A stretch of 64,000 bases of DNA from JAJYKC01 sp963823105. GTDB lineage: Bacteria > Acidobacteriota > Terriglobia > Bryobacterales > Bryobacteraceae. Below the pieces are notes generated by a model. It saw only the letters and a program-made list of their open reading frames with translations. It did not search any database and was not told the origin of the DNA. This document shows positions 30,069-38,395 of the stretch, piece by piece. The translations under genes and the position numbers were made by a program. The stretch spans positions 62,001-126,000 of the forward strand of contig CAWGKC010000014.1 of assembly GCA_963823105.1 (NCBI GenBank). Reading direction: 5' to 3'. Each line of letters begins with the position of its first letter. Within the stretch, counting starts at the first letter, position 1.

Positions 30069-31672
30069 GTGAAATTCCGCGTTGCCGTGGGGATGTTGCT
30101 GGCCGTGGGTTTCTCGCGGGGCGGCGATCCGTCTAAAGCGAACGCGACCTACTCGACCTGGCGCCAAAATTTCCTTCAAGCGCCGGCAGCGCCAGGCGCG
30201 TCTCGCCCCGACGAGGAGAGCCGGTTGATAAATCTGACTGTGGTGGCTGTCGACAACCGGGGCGAGCCGGTCGCCGATTTAGCCGCCTCCGATTTCGAAG
30301 TCACAGACAACGGGAAGAAGCAAACGGTCGCCTTTTTCCGCCACAACGACAGCAAGCTGTGGCGGACGCCGACGCTGGCGGCCAACGAATTTTCCAATCG
30401 CGGCGGCCCGCGGGAAACCCACGCGACGTTAATACTCTTCGACCTGCTGAACCAAAGCTTTTCGACGCGGGGTGTGGCGTGGAATCAACTGGTACACAAT
30501 CTGGAGGCGCGCGATTCGTCCGACTCACTTTATCTTTACATTCTGACTCTCGACGGACGGCTCTTCACGGTCCACGGCTTTGAGAGCGAAAAGAGCGAAA
30601 CGGACGAGGCCAAAGGCGCGCCTTGGACGCGCCAGATTAAACCGCTGATGGATACGGCCATGCGAAACGTGATGCAGATCCGGCCGGTGGATATCGACGT
30701 CGCGATGCGGGTTCAAATCACGTTCGCCGCTCTGGACGCCCTGGCTGTGCAAATGTCCAGAGTGGCGGGACGAAAGAACATCGTTTGGGTCACGGACGGC
30801 GTGCCGATCGTCCTGGACCCGAACCGCTCCGATACGGGCGATTTCGCCGATTTCACGCAGCGGCTTCGGCAATTGAGCGAGCACCTCGACCTTTCCGGCG
30901 TGTCCGTTTATCCGGTGGGGCAGATCATGCTCGGCAGCTCCGACACGGTGGGATCGGATTCGGCCCGAGCGCTGGCAGCATGACCGGGGGCTCCGGCGGC
31001 GTAGCGAGCGCCGCTACGCTAAACGAAATTGCGGGCTTGACCGGAGGGCGTCCAAACTCGGGCAAAGATATCGGTTCGGCTGTGAAACAAGCCGTGACCG
31101 ACGTGCAAACGAGTTATCAGATCGGCTACTACGTCCCCCTCAGTAACTGGAACGGAAAATTTCACAAGATCAAAGTGAAGTGCGCGCGCAAAGGGGCGCG
31201 AATCCAGGCTAAAACGGGATATTACGCTTGGCCAGGCCCGCCTGACGCCGAGGCGAATCAGGCGATCAAGGCGGCCATTTCCACTACATTCGACGCCGCC
31301 GAGATCGGATTGCACGGATCGTTGACGATGGATGCGAGCGGGGGCGGAAAGGCGCGCTTCGACGCCCGCATCGACCCGGCCGATATCGTCCTCGCGAGCG
31401 AGGGAGACCAATTCATCGGGCAACTAAAGGTCACGATGGTCGGATATTCGGGCGGCAGCGCGGTCCAAAGTACTCCGGTGGTTCCGATGGATCTCCAATA
31501 TACGGCCGGCCAGCGCGATCAGGCGTTGAAGGACGGGATCGTCTTCACGCGCGATTTGGTTCTCGATAAACAAATGACCAAGATCCGCTTGATCGTGTGC
31601 GACACGGGATCCACCGCCATCGGATCGTTGACCATCCCAATCCAGCACGCCAGCCCGGATGGCGCTCACTGA
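30069..31672 (+). pseudogene. VWFA-related exported protein, split by one frameshift
   Basis: Joined, the two frames give about 534 residues. The first carries a beta-rich start (VAVDNRGEPVADLAASDFEV) and a VWA-like core in which the metal-site DxSxS is replaced by LFDLLNQS. It ends at 30983 after SARALAA. The other frame continues with GPSAGSMTGGSGG, then LNEIAGLTGG and the usual C-terminal block YYVPLSNWNGKFHKIKVKC of VWFA-related proteins. The shift lies near 30950-30980. The start is a GTG. I judge it a sequence error rather than decay, because both halves are conserved. Confidence 0.8.
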
Positions 31673-31727
31673 CACGACCCGACTCGCCGACTGCACGTTT
31701 GGGCCAGCGGCATCGTCAAGGCTGGCG

Positions 31728-32045
31728 ATGAGGCGAATCATTTTGGTGGCGGCGGTTGGCGTGGCGGCGGTTCTCGCGCTTCGGGCGCAGCGGGATGCGC
31801 TTCCGGCCTATTCACCCTTTGAGGTAAAGGCGGTGTTCCCGCGCGAAGTGTCGCCGGCCCGCTTTGAGCAAGTGGACGACCGGGAGCTTCAGATGCTGGC
31901 CGGACAGGGATGGGAACTAGTGAGCGTGATGCCGTACATGTACCGCAACGAGGAGCGCGGCAGCCCCTCCCTCACACCCAGGCCGATGGTGACGCAGACT
32001 TACCCGGCGTATTTCTTCAAGCGGTTAAGAAACCGGTACCGGTAG
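31728..32045 (+). CDS. Small exported protein of the DUF4177-like type
   Basis: The 105-residue product starts with an ATG followed by RRIILVAAVGVAAVLALRAQ, a probable signal peptide or anchor. The centre (FEQVDDRELQMLAGQGWELVSVMPYMY) has the pattern of short DUF4177-like proteins, where GWELVSV is the hallmark. A longer reading frame begins 69 bases earlier but adds a stretch without signal features and overlaps the VWFA gene. The function is unknown. Confidence 0.65.
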   Translation: MRRIILVAAVGVAAVLALRAQRDALPAYSPFEVKAVFPREVSPARFEQVDDRELQMLAGQGWELVSVMPYMYRNEERGSPSLTPRPMVTQTYPAYFFKRLRNRYR

Positions 32046-32075
32046 GCGATGTTTTGATAGACTGGCCACCGCGAG

Positions 32076-34184
32076 GTGACGCCGCCGATGACGAGATTCC
32101 GATCCAGTTCGCTGGCCACACTGGCACTGTTCGCCGCGCCGATATTCGCAGGGCCCGGCGCGGAACGGATCGCGCGATCGGTGACGATTTATCGCGACAC
32201 CTACGGCGTGCCCCATGTTTACGGCCCGACGGACGCCAGTTGCGTGTTCGGATACGTCTACGCGCAGGCCGAGGACAATTTCTGGCAGATCGAGGATAGT
32301 TATATTCGGGCGCTGGGGCGCGCTTCCGAGATTTACGGAGCCAAGACGCTCGACGACGATTTACTGGTGAGGGCGCTGGAACTTTCGCGGCTATCGAAAG
32401 CGGAATACGAACACTCCAGCCCGCGAATCAAGGCGATCCTGGACGCGCTGGCCGACGGACTGAATTATTATCTGGCGAAGAATCCGCAAGTGCATCCGCG
32501 TTTGATCCGGCATTTCGAGCCTTGGGATTCACTGGCGTTCGGGCGCTTCGCTCTGTATCACCAGTTTCTGTTTGGACGCACGGGCCTGAAGAGCGCGGAT
32601 ATCCAGGATGCGGCCGAGCGGCAGGGATCCAATATGTGGGCGGTTGCGCCATCGAAAAGCGCGAGCGGCCACGCGATGTTGTTTATCAATCCCCATCAGC
32701 CGTTCTTCGGAGTGGGCCAGTGGTACGAAGGCCACGTCCATAGCGAAGAAGGTTGGGATATGTCGGGCGCATCCTTCTTCGGCTCGGGTTTTCCCACGAT
32801 CGGGCATAACGAATATCTCGGCTGGAGCCATACCGTAAACTCGCCCGACGTCGTGGATGTGTGGGAGGAGACTTTCGACGACCCGAACGATCCGCTGAAA
32901 TACCGCTACGAAGGAGGGCACAAGGAAGCCGTGGCGTGGACCGAGACGATCGGCGTGAAGACCGACGCCGGGATCGAGTGGAAGAAATACACGCTCAAGA
33001 AGACGCAACATGGCCCCATCGTGGCGGTGAAGAACGGGAAGGCGATGGCGGTGCGGTTCGCGCGGATGGAGGAGGGCGGCGCGGTCCAGGAATGGTACGA
33101 GATGAGCAAGGCGCGCAATCTGGCGGAGTTCAAGAAGGCGCTGGCGGAGGTGGCGATTCCGATGTTCAACGTGGTGTACGCCGACCGCGACGGGAACATT
33201 TACTACGTCTACAACGGCGCGGTGCCGAGACGTTCGACGGCGTTCGATTGGTCGAAGCCGGTGGATGGAAGCGTGGCGGCGACGGAATGGCATGGGTATC
33301 ACACGCTGGACGAATTGCCGCAGGTGACGAATCCGAAGTCGGGATTCGTGCAGAATTGCAACTCGACGCCGTTTTTGACGACGGTGGGCGGAAATCCCGA
33401 TCCCAAGGAGTTTCCCGCGTACATGGTGGGCGAGGGCGACACTCCGCGGGCGGCGATTTCACGGCGGATTCTATGGAATAAGGACAAGTTCACGTTCGAG
33501 GAATGGGCGAAGGCCGGGTTCAACACGTACGTCCTGGAGGCGGAGACGGCGATTCCCGCGATCGCCGCGCGGTGGAACGATCTGAAAAAGACCGATCCGG
33601 CGCGGGCGAAGAAGCTGGAGGAGCCGGTGATGGAACTGAGCAATTGGAACCACGTAAGCACGGTGGATTCGGAGCCGATGACGCTCTTCACGCTATGGTA
33701 TTGGCGGCAGGACCGCGATCCGGCCTTGCGGAAACACCCGTTGGCGCTGCTTGAGAGCGTGATCGAAGGCCTCGAAAAGGACTGGGGCACTTGGCGGGTG
33801 AAATGGGGCGACATCAACCGGTTGGAGCGAAGGCAGAGCGGCGGCGCGGAGCCGTTTTCGGATGAAGTGGAGAGTCTACCGGTGGCGGGCGGGCCGGGGC
33901 CGATCGGGATAGTGTTCAACTTCTATGCGCGGCCGGAGGCGGGCCAAAAACGGATGTATGGCGTGGCGGGGCACTCCTTTATCAGCGTCGTGGAGTTCGG
34001 GCCGGTGGTGAAGGCGCGGTCGATTTTGGTATTCGGGGAGAATTCGGCCCCCGGATCGAAGCACTATTTCGACCAATCGAAGCTTTATGCGAACGAAGAA
34101 TTTAAGCCGGCGTGGTTCAAGTTGGAGGAGATTCGGGCGCACACGGAGCGGGCGTATCATCCTGGGGATACGCCACGGCGTTAG
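32076..34184 (+). CDS. Penicillin-acylase family N-terminal nucleophile hydrolase
   Basis: This 702-residue precursor belongs to the penicillin amidase (S45) group, which splits itself into alpha and beta chains and cleaves amide side chains, including homoserine lactones. An N-terminal signal (SSLATLALFAAPIFAG) is followed by the alpha chain (VTIYRDTYGVPHVYG). The predicted nucleophile is S185 in RQGSNMWAVAP, which becomes the first residue of the beta chain. SGFPTIGHNEYLGWSHT follows as expected. The substrate is unknown. GTG 32076 or ATG 32088 could start it. It sits between the two recA genes, with no shared function seen. Confidence 0.9.
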   Translation: MTPPMTRFRSSSLATLALFAAPIFAGPGAERIARSVTIYRDTYGVPHVYGPTDASCVFGYVYAQAEDNFWQIEDSYIRALGRASEIYGAKTLDDDLLVRALELSRLSKAEYEHSSPRIKAILDALADGLNYYLAKNPQVHPRLIRHFEPWDSLAFGRFALYHQFLFGRTGLKSADIQDAAERQGSNMWAVAPSKSASGHAMLFINPHQPFFGVGQWYEGHVHSEEGWDMSGASFFGSGFPTIGHNEYLGWSHTVNSPDVVDVWEETFDDPNDPLKYRYEGGHKEAVAWTETIGVKTDAGIEWKKYTLKKTQHGPIVAVKNGKAMAVRFARMEEGGAVQEWYEMSKARNLAEFKKALAEVAIPMFNVVYADRDGNIYYVYNGAVPRRSTAFDWSKPVDGSVAATEWHGYHTLDELPQVTNPKSGFVQNCNSTPFLTTVGGNPDPKEFPAYMVGEGDTPRAAISRRILWNKDKFTFEEWAKAGFNTYVLEAETAIPAIAARWNDLKKTDPARAKKLEEPVMELSNWNHVSTVDSEPMTLFTLWYWRQDRDPALRKHPLALLESVIEGLEKDWGTWRVKWGDINRLERRQSGGAEPFSDEVESLPVAGGPGPIGIVFNFYARPEAGQKRMYGVAGHSFISVVEFGPVVKARSILVFGENSAPGSKHYFDQSKLYANEEFKPAWFKLEEIRAHTERAYHPGDTPRR

Positions 34185-34271
34185 CTGGCGAAACGCGGAC
34201 GGCGTTGGCGGCGCGCTGAGCCTGAATAATTTCCGTGAGAGAGAGCGGGGCGGCGATCCCACTAGTGTTCC

Positions 34272-35372
34272 GTGAATCAGACAAGTCCCCCCGACGCGGC
34301 CGCCCGCCAGCGAGTGATCGACACGGCGTTGAGCCAAATGGACAAGCAGTTCGGCCGCGGTACGGTGCTGCGGCTGGGATCGCGGAACATTCTGCCGGTG
34401 AGCGTGATTTCGAGCGGATCGATCTCCCTCGACGCCGCCCTCGGCGTGGGAGGGTTCCCGCGCGGGCGCGTGATCGAGATCTTCGGGCCGGAGTCTTCGG
34501 GGAAAACGACGCTGGCGCTGCACATCATCGCCGAGACGCAGAAACTGGGCGGCGCGGCGGCGTTCATCGACGCCGAACACGCCCTGGACCCTGCGTACGC
34601 GCGGAACCTGGGCGTGGACGTGGACAATCTGATCGTTTCGCAACCGGATTGCGGGGAGCAGGCGCTGGAGATCACCGGGGCGATGATCGGGACGGGCGCG
34701 GTGGATGTCGTGGTGGTGGACTCGGTGGCGGCGCTGGTTCCAAAAGCCGAACTGGAAGGCGAGATGGGCGACTGCCATGTCGGGTTGCATGCGCGTTTGA
34801 TGTCCCAGGCGTTGCGGAAGTTGACGGGGTCGGTGTCCCGCACTAACGCCACGATGATCTTCATCAATCAAATTCGGGAGAAGATCGGCGTGATGTTTGG
34901 GAACCCGGAGACAACGACTGGGGGCCGCGCGTTGAAATTTTACTCTTCGGTGCGGATTGAAGTGAGGCGCTCCACGGCGATCAAGGAAGGCGAGGTCGTG
35001 GTGGGGAACCGCACCAAGATCAAGGTTGTGAAGAATAAGGTGGCCTCGCCCTTCCGCGAGACGGAGGTGGACATTCTGTATGGACACGGGATCTCGAAAG
35101 AGGGAGACCTGATCGACACCGGCGTGGCGCAGGGGTTGGTGGAGAAGAGCGGATCGTGGTTCAGCCTGGGCGGCGAACGAATCGGACAAGGGCGCGAAAA
35201 CGCACGAACATATTTGAAGGAGCATCTCGAGACGCGGGACCGTCTGGAGGCGGAACTGCGTTTGAAGTTGGGTCTTGGCGACGGGGAGAAGCGCGCGGCG
35301 GGGATTCCACCCCAGGCGGCGCCCAGCGGGGAACTTTCGGTTGGACGATCGGCGCAGGCGAAAACGGCCTGA
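34272..35372 (+). CDS. recA2: Recombinase RecA, second copy
   Basis: This 366-residue protein is a full RecA: Walker A GPESSGKTT near 72-80, Walker B VVVVDSVAALVPK, L1 EGEMGDCHVGLH and L2 MFGNPETTTGGRALKF. Compared with the first copy the L1 loop, the N-terminal arm (NQTSPPDAAARQRVIDTALSQMD) and the C-terminal tail differ most. This fits an old duplication with some specialisation. A GTG start is used. TTGGCG and TAATTT, 16 bases apart at 34205-34232, could be its promoter. No LexA-type box is evident. Two recA genes are known in some Myxococcus strains. Confidence 0.95.
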   Translation: MNQTSPPDAAARQRVIDTALSQMDKQFGRGTVLRLGSRNILPVSVISSGSISLDAALGVGGFPRGRVIEIFGPESSGKTTLALHIIAETQKLGGAAAFIDAEHALDPAYARNLGVDVDNLIVSQPDCGEQALEITGAMIGTGAVDVVVVDSVAALVPKAELEGEMGDCHVGLHARLMSQALRKLTGSVSRTNATMIFINQIREKIGVMFGNPETTTGGRALKFYSSVRIEVRRSTAIKEGEVVVGNRTKIKVVKNKVASPFRETEVDILYGHGISKEGDLIDTGVAQGLVEKSGSWFSLGGERIGQGRENARTYLKEHLETRDRLEAELRLKLGLGDGEKRAAGIPPQAAPSGELSVGRSAQAKTA

Positions 35373-35480
35373 AAACCGGCTCCTGGGCGGAAAAACCCGC
35401 CAGAAACCCTATTGGACGGGGTTTCGGCGTCACGGTTGTAAAAAAAGCCATAAAAAACACCACTTTTTGCGTCTAGACCC

Positions 35481-35509
35481 TTTACATGGGCGGCGAAGGC
35501 CGTTATGAT
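35481..35509 (+). promoter_or_regulatory. Probable sigma-70 promoter of the HU gene
   Basis: TTTACA (35481-35486) and TATGAT (35504-35509) are separated by 17 bases, and each differs from consensus by one base. Transcription would start near 35516 and give a leader of about 146 bases before the HU start codon. Confidence 0.7.
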
Positions 35510-35517
35510 TTAGTAGC

Positions 35518-35557
35518 AAAACAAAACCGGGCTGTTTTGTTTTACGCGACAGCCCGG
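35518..35557 (+). promoter_or_regulatory. Two mutually exclusive hairpins in the HU leader
   Basis: AAAACAAAAC (35518-35527) and GTTTTGTTTT (35534-35543) pair perfectly around a six-base loop. CCGGGCTGT (35527-35535) and ACAGCCCGG (35549-35557) also pair perfectly, and the two stems share bases, so only one can form at a time. This sits at the start of the predicted HU transcript. The first stem is A-U only, followed by no further T-run, so it is an unusual attenuator, if it is one. Confidence 0.55.
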
Positions 35558-35661
35558 CCAAGCGCTCGCCGCGAACGGAGCGGGCGGAGGCAAAAGCGCT
35601 CCGGGGTTTCGTCCGTGGCGGATCGCGCTACTCAAATCAGGATCCGATAAGGAGAGGCAAA

Positions 35662-35967
35662 ATGGCAGCAGCAACCAAGATGACCCAGTCTCAGGTGGTG
35701 AAGGAACTGGCGGAGACGACGGCGACGACCACGAAGGTGGCCAAGCATTTCGTAACGGCGTTTTCGGAATTGGCCGTGCGCGAGACCAAGAAGAGCGGAA
35801 TGTTCGTGATTCCGGGAATCGGCCGGCTGGTGCGCGTGGAGCGAAAAGCACGCATGGGGCGCAACCCGGCGACGGGCGAGACGATCAAAATCCCGGCGAA
35901 GAAAGTGGTGAAGTTCCGCGTCGCCAAGGCCGTAAAAGACGCGATCGTGCCGCCGAAAAAGAAGTAG
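35662..35967 (+). CDS. HU/IHF-family DNA-binding protein
   Basis: The 101-residue basic protein has the HU/IHF fold: N-terminal helices (MTQSQVVKELAETTATTTKVAKHFV), the strand FVIPGIGRLVRVERKARMGRNPATGE with the DNA-bending arm tip at RNP, and a C-terminal KKVVKFRVAKAVKDAI helix. It will bend and compact DNA in the nucleoid. An AAGGAGAGG precedes the ATG. The start is followed by a short alanine-rich N-terminal extension that is not in classical HU. A divergent terminator-like stem follows. Confidence 0.93.
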   Translation: MAAATKMTQSQVVKELAETTATTTKVAKHFVTAFSELAVRETKKSGMFVIPGIGRLVRVERKARMGRNPATGETIKIPAKKVVKFRVAKAVKDAIVPPKKK

Positions 35968-35994
35968 TAACAGACGGTCGGAACCGCAAATAGA

Positions 35995-36033
35995 AATGGC
36001 AACCCCGCGGCGATAAACCGCTGGGTTGCCATT
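35995..36033. terminator. Long hairpin between HU and tatA, probable bidirectional terminator
   Basis: AATGGCAACCCCGCGG pairs with CCGCTGGGTTGCCATT over 16 bases with one mismatch, around CGATAAA. No long T-run follows on either side (ATTTCTATTT on the minus strand is the closest), so termination strength is uncertain. It lies 27 bases after the HU stop and 50 after the tatA stop on the opposite strand, the right place for a shared terminator. Confidence 0.65.
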
Positions 36034-36083
36034 GAAAGTCGATTGAGAACCGGCTCAAGCAGTGCGGGCCAGTTCAGGAAGCC

Positions 36084-36260
36084 TTAGGCCTGCTTCTTAT
36101 CGTCGACGTCGTTGCCACTCTCAGGTTTCAAGGCTTCCTTGAAACTTTTGATGCCCTCACCCAAGCCCTTGGCGAGTTCCGGTATCTTCCGTCCACCAAA
36201 CAGCAGGACGGCGACCACGAGAATTACCAATAACTCCGGCAGGCCAATCGAACGCAGCAT
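36084..36260 (-). CDS. tatA: Twin-arginine translocase subunit TatA
   Basis: The 58-residue protein has one N-terminal membrane helix (LPELLVILVVAVLLFG), the FGGRKIPELAKGLGEGIKSFKEAL amphipathic helix split by its hinge glycines, and a charged tail. This is the pattern of TatA rather than TatB. It forms the pore-like oligomer for folded protein export. AAAGGAGG precedes the ATG at ideal distance. It lies alone, without tatB or tatC nearby, as in many Acidobacteria and Deltaproteobacteria. The Tat-exported DsrE-like protein at 60 kb is a possible client. Confidence 0.95.
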   Translation of the reverse strand: MLRSIGLPELLVILVVAVLLFGGRKIPELAKGLGEGIKSFKEALKPESGNDVDDKKQA

Positions 36261-36284
36261 AGGGCCTCCTTTAACTACTACCTC

Positions 36285-36314
36285 ATTGTAGAGACCGCTT
36301 CGAGGCCGCGTCAA
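36285..36314 (-). promoter_or_regulatory. Probable sigma-70 promoter of tatA
   Basis: On the minus strand TTGACG (36314-36309) and TACAAT (36290-36285) are 18 bases apart. Each differs from consensus by one base. The distance to the tatA start leaves a leader of about 20 bases with a good ribosome binding site. Confidence 0.7.
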
Positions 36315-36331
36315 GCGGGCAAATTGACGAT

Positions 36332-36484
36332 ATGGCGTCCAAAGTGAAGAAGTTCGATCAAAAGAAGGAGGTGCGGAAGCTGGCGCGGGAGCGGGTGGGC
36401 ATTGTGAAAGCGGCGCGGGCGCTGGTTCCCAAGGACAAAAGGCCCAAGCCAAAGCACAAAAAGCCGGCCGGCGCCGACGACTAA
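36332..36484 (+). CDS. Very small lysine-rich protein, unknown
   Basis: A 50-codon frame encodes a strongly basic peptide: MASKVKKFDQKKEVRKLARE at the start, a short RVGIVKAARALVPKDK middle, and a KRPKPKHKKPAGADD tail. It reads through without a hydrophobic stretch, so it is probably cytoplasmic and could bind nucleic acid. The codon bias resembles that of its neighbours. It ends inside the last codons of the convergent Yip1-like gene. No clear ribosome binding site is present (GACGAT before the ATG). I do not recognise it. Confidence 0.5.
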   Translation: MASKVKKFDQKKEVRKLARERVGIVKAARALVPKDKRPKPKHKKPAGADD

Positions 36485-37191
36485 CTGGGCTGGAAAGCGG
36501 CGCCGAGCATCCGCAGCAGCAGCGGGATGAGCCAAGCGGGGGTGATCGCCAAGAAGGCTTTACCCTTCGCGGTCCGCGCCATGGAGGCGAGACCCAGGCC
36601 GAGGACGACGATGAACCAGATTTCGAAGATCGAGAAAAAATTTAGGATCGCATAAGGAACTCCCTTCAAACCGCCGAAGAATATATCGATGCCAAGCGGG
36701 GGTTGAAGCTCCTGAGTCGATTGGATATCGTCCCCTTTGAGCCGGAGCACGATATAGGTGGCGACGATCTGCAACATGGAAATGAGCGAGCAGGCGCACA
36801 TCAGGGAGAAGATGCCGGAGAATTTCGCTTGGATCCCCGTGATGGAACACACAACGCCGACAAGCCACGCCGAGAGCAGCAGTAGCAGCACGATGATAAC
36901 CGGTATGGCGAGCGAGAAACCATAGTAGGCGGTCTTCATCATCGGATAGGCGCGTTCAAACTGCTCGTGCGTCAGGTTCGGAGGCGGATTCAATTGTATG
37001 ACGCGCAGCGCGATGGGAACCGTGAGCAGGCCGAAGACGATGGCGACTACGCTCAGCAGAAGGATGGGGCCGATCCAAAAGCCCTTCTTCACGGCCTGCT
37101 TGGCCATAGCGGCGGGGTCTATGAAAGCGTTCAACATCCCCGAAATCACGTCGGATATCGAAGCTTTGACTGGCGCGGGTTGATCGGTCAA
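36481..37191 (-). CDS. Yip1-family membrane protein
   Basis: The 236-residue protein begins with a hydrophilic stretch (SISDVISGMLNAFIDPAAMAKQAVKKGFW) and then has five membrane helices. The layout, with the aromatic and PF-rich cytosolic segment preceding the helices, fits the Yip1/YIP domain family seen in bacteria. It likely acts in the inner membrane, but the function in bacteria is not known. There is no partner gene close by in the same direction. Confidence 0.75.
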   Translation of the reverse strand: MTDQPAPVKASISDVISGMLNAFIDPAAMAKQAVKKGFWIGPILLLSVVAIVFGLLTVPIALRVIQLNPPPNLTHEQFERAYPMMKTAYYGFSLAIPVIIVLLLLLSAWLVGVVCSITGIQAKFSGIFSLMCACSLISMLQIVATYIVLRLKGDDIQSTQELQPPLGIDIFFGGLKGVPYAILNFFSIFEIWFIVVLGLGLASMARTAKGKAFLAITPAWLIPLLLRMLGAAFQPS

Positions 37192-37276
37192 TGGCAGCCT
37201 CCGGATTTTCTGAGATTATAGCGCTTACGGCCGCCCCGAGGGCGACGGCCGTAAAATTCTTTTTTCGAACGGCGCG

Positions 37277-37429
37277 ATGAATCTCAAGTTTTTAGCGGCT
37301 CTGGGCATCTACGCGGGTCTGGCGCTACTTGCGCGCTTCACGTTGACGGGAACCATGCGTCTGGCGGTATGGATCTTTTTGGCTGGATTGGCTGTAAAAA
37401 CGTGGCTGGCCACGCTGCAGCGGCCTTGA
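37277..37429 (+). CDS. Very small membrane protein, unknown
   Basis: This 50-codon frame gives MNLKFLAALGIYAGLALLAR followed by FTLTGTMRLAVWIFLAGLAV and KTWLATLQRP, that is two hydrophobic helices joined by a short polar turn with a positive end. Such small two-helix proteins are often lost in annotation. It lies upstream of the sigma-factor gene on the same strand but too far to be coupled. Translation signals are weak (GGCGCG before the ATG), so expression is unproven. Confidence 0.45.
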   Translation: MNLKFLAALGIYAGLALLARFTLTGTMRLAVWIFLAGLAVKTWLATLQRP

Positions 37430-37636
37430 GTTACTCTCCGCGATCCCCCCGTTTCCCAAGTTGAAACGTCCGTACCGATGCGGTCGCTTCGAGCTTTCAC
37501 TATGGGATCGCCGAAGCGTCGCCTCTCTTCGGTACTGCTTGTTTTCAATGATTTGCCCCATGTTTGGAGATGGTTTTTAGGTTGCTTCCTTCCTTGTCGC
37601 CGGACCAATACGGCGAGCACAGCGCGGAAAGAAGGA
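37430..37636 (+). other. Intergenic leader of the sigma-factor gene, with inverted repeats
   Basis: About 207 bases precede the sigma-factor start. They hold CGTTTC-7-GAAACG (37450-37468) and CCGAAG-10-CTTCGG (37511-37532) and end with an AAAGAAGGAA ribosome binding site. No convincing promoter or known riboswitch was recognised, and the spacing does not fit c-di-GMP class motifs on either strand. Confidence 0.4.
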
Positions 37637-38395
37637 ATGTCGATGCGGGCAAAAGCGGCGAAGGCGAGCGGGAAAAAATTATCGCAACGGAATCAGGTGA
37701 TTCTGGAGCATCTGCCCTTGGTGCGGGTGATTGCCGTTCGGGTGCATTCCAACCTGCCCGTCCATGTGGAACTGGACGACTTGGTCCACGCCGGAGTTCT
37801 AGGATTGATCGACGCCGCCACGAAATATAACCCTGGGAAGGAGGTGGCGTTTTCAAGCTACGCCAAACATCGGATCAAAGGAGCGATGCTCGACAGCCTA
37901 CGGCAGCTCGACTGGGCGTCGCGCGATCTGCGGCGGCGCCAGAAACAAGCCGAGCAGGCGACGCACGAGTTGACGCTGGCGCTAAACCGCGTACCGACGG
38001 AAGAAGAAGTGGCTGGGCGCCTCGGCATCGAAGTGGAGCGATGGCGCCAGATTTTGATGGAAATGCGCAATTCGGGAATGATTTCCGCTTCCACCCGAGC
38101 CGTGGAGCAAGAGGATTTGCCCGCGCCGGACTTCCCGGCAAAGGCCGATACCCAGCCGGACAATATCTGCGTGCGATCGGAAATGCGCACAATGTTATCG
38201 AGTGCGATCAAGACGCTGCCGGCGCGATATCAACGAGTGGTGACGCTCTACTATACGGGCGATTTGACCATGAAGGAAATCGGCGGCCTTATGGGGATTA
38301 ATGAGAGCCGCGTTTCGCAGATTCATAAGTCGGCCTTGGAGAAAATGGCCAGCGTTCTGGAGCAGAGCGGCATCCATTCGGCGCGGGCGTTTTAG
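37637..38395 (+). CDS. FliA/WhiG-type sigma factor
   Basis: The 252-residue protein contains sigma regions 2 (LVHAGVLGLIDAATKYNPGKEVAFSSYAKHRIKGAMLDSLRQLDWASR), 3 (LTLALNRVPTEEEVAGRLGI) and 4 (LTMKEIGGLMGINESRVSQIHKSALEKM). The FSSYAKHRIKGAMLDSLR and DW blocks are typical of sigma-28 (FliA/SigD/WhiG). No flagellar gene is in the window, so the regulon is open. The frame extends far upstream, but ATG 37637 has a good AAAGAAGGAA and gives the family length. Its last codons overlap the convergent sppA stop. Confidence 0.93.
   Translation: MSMRAKAAKASGKKLSQRNQVILEHLPLVRVIAVRVHSNLPVHVELDDLVHAGVLGLIDAATKYNPGKEVAFSSYAKHRIKGAMLDSLRQLDWASRDLRRRQKQAEQATHELTLALNRVPTEEEVAGRLGIEVERWRQILMEMRNSGMISASTRAVEQEDLPAPDFPAKADTQPDNICVRSEMRTMLSSAIKTLPARYQRVVTLYYTGDLTMKEIGGLMGINESRVSQIHKSALEKMASVLEQSGIHSARAF

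Noticed and set aside
34185..34271. LexA/SOS box before the second recA
   Set aside because: Only a loose GTTC half-site was seen; no paired half-site at the right distance.
37430..37636. c-di-GMP riboswitch (GEMM) on the minus strand, because of GGGGCAAATCATTGAAAA
   Set aside because: The needed second half (GGGACGCAAAGC-like block) is absent and the flanking stems do not form.
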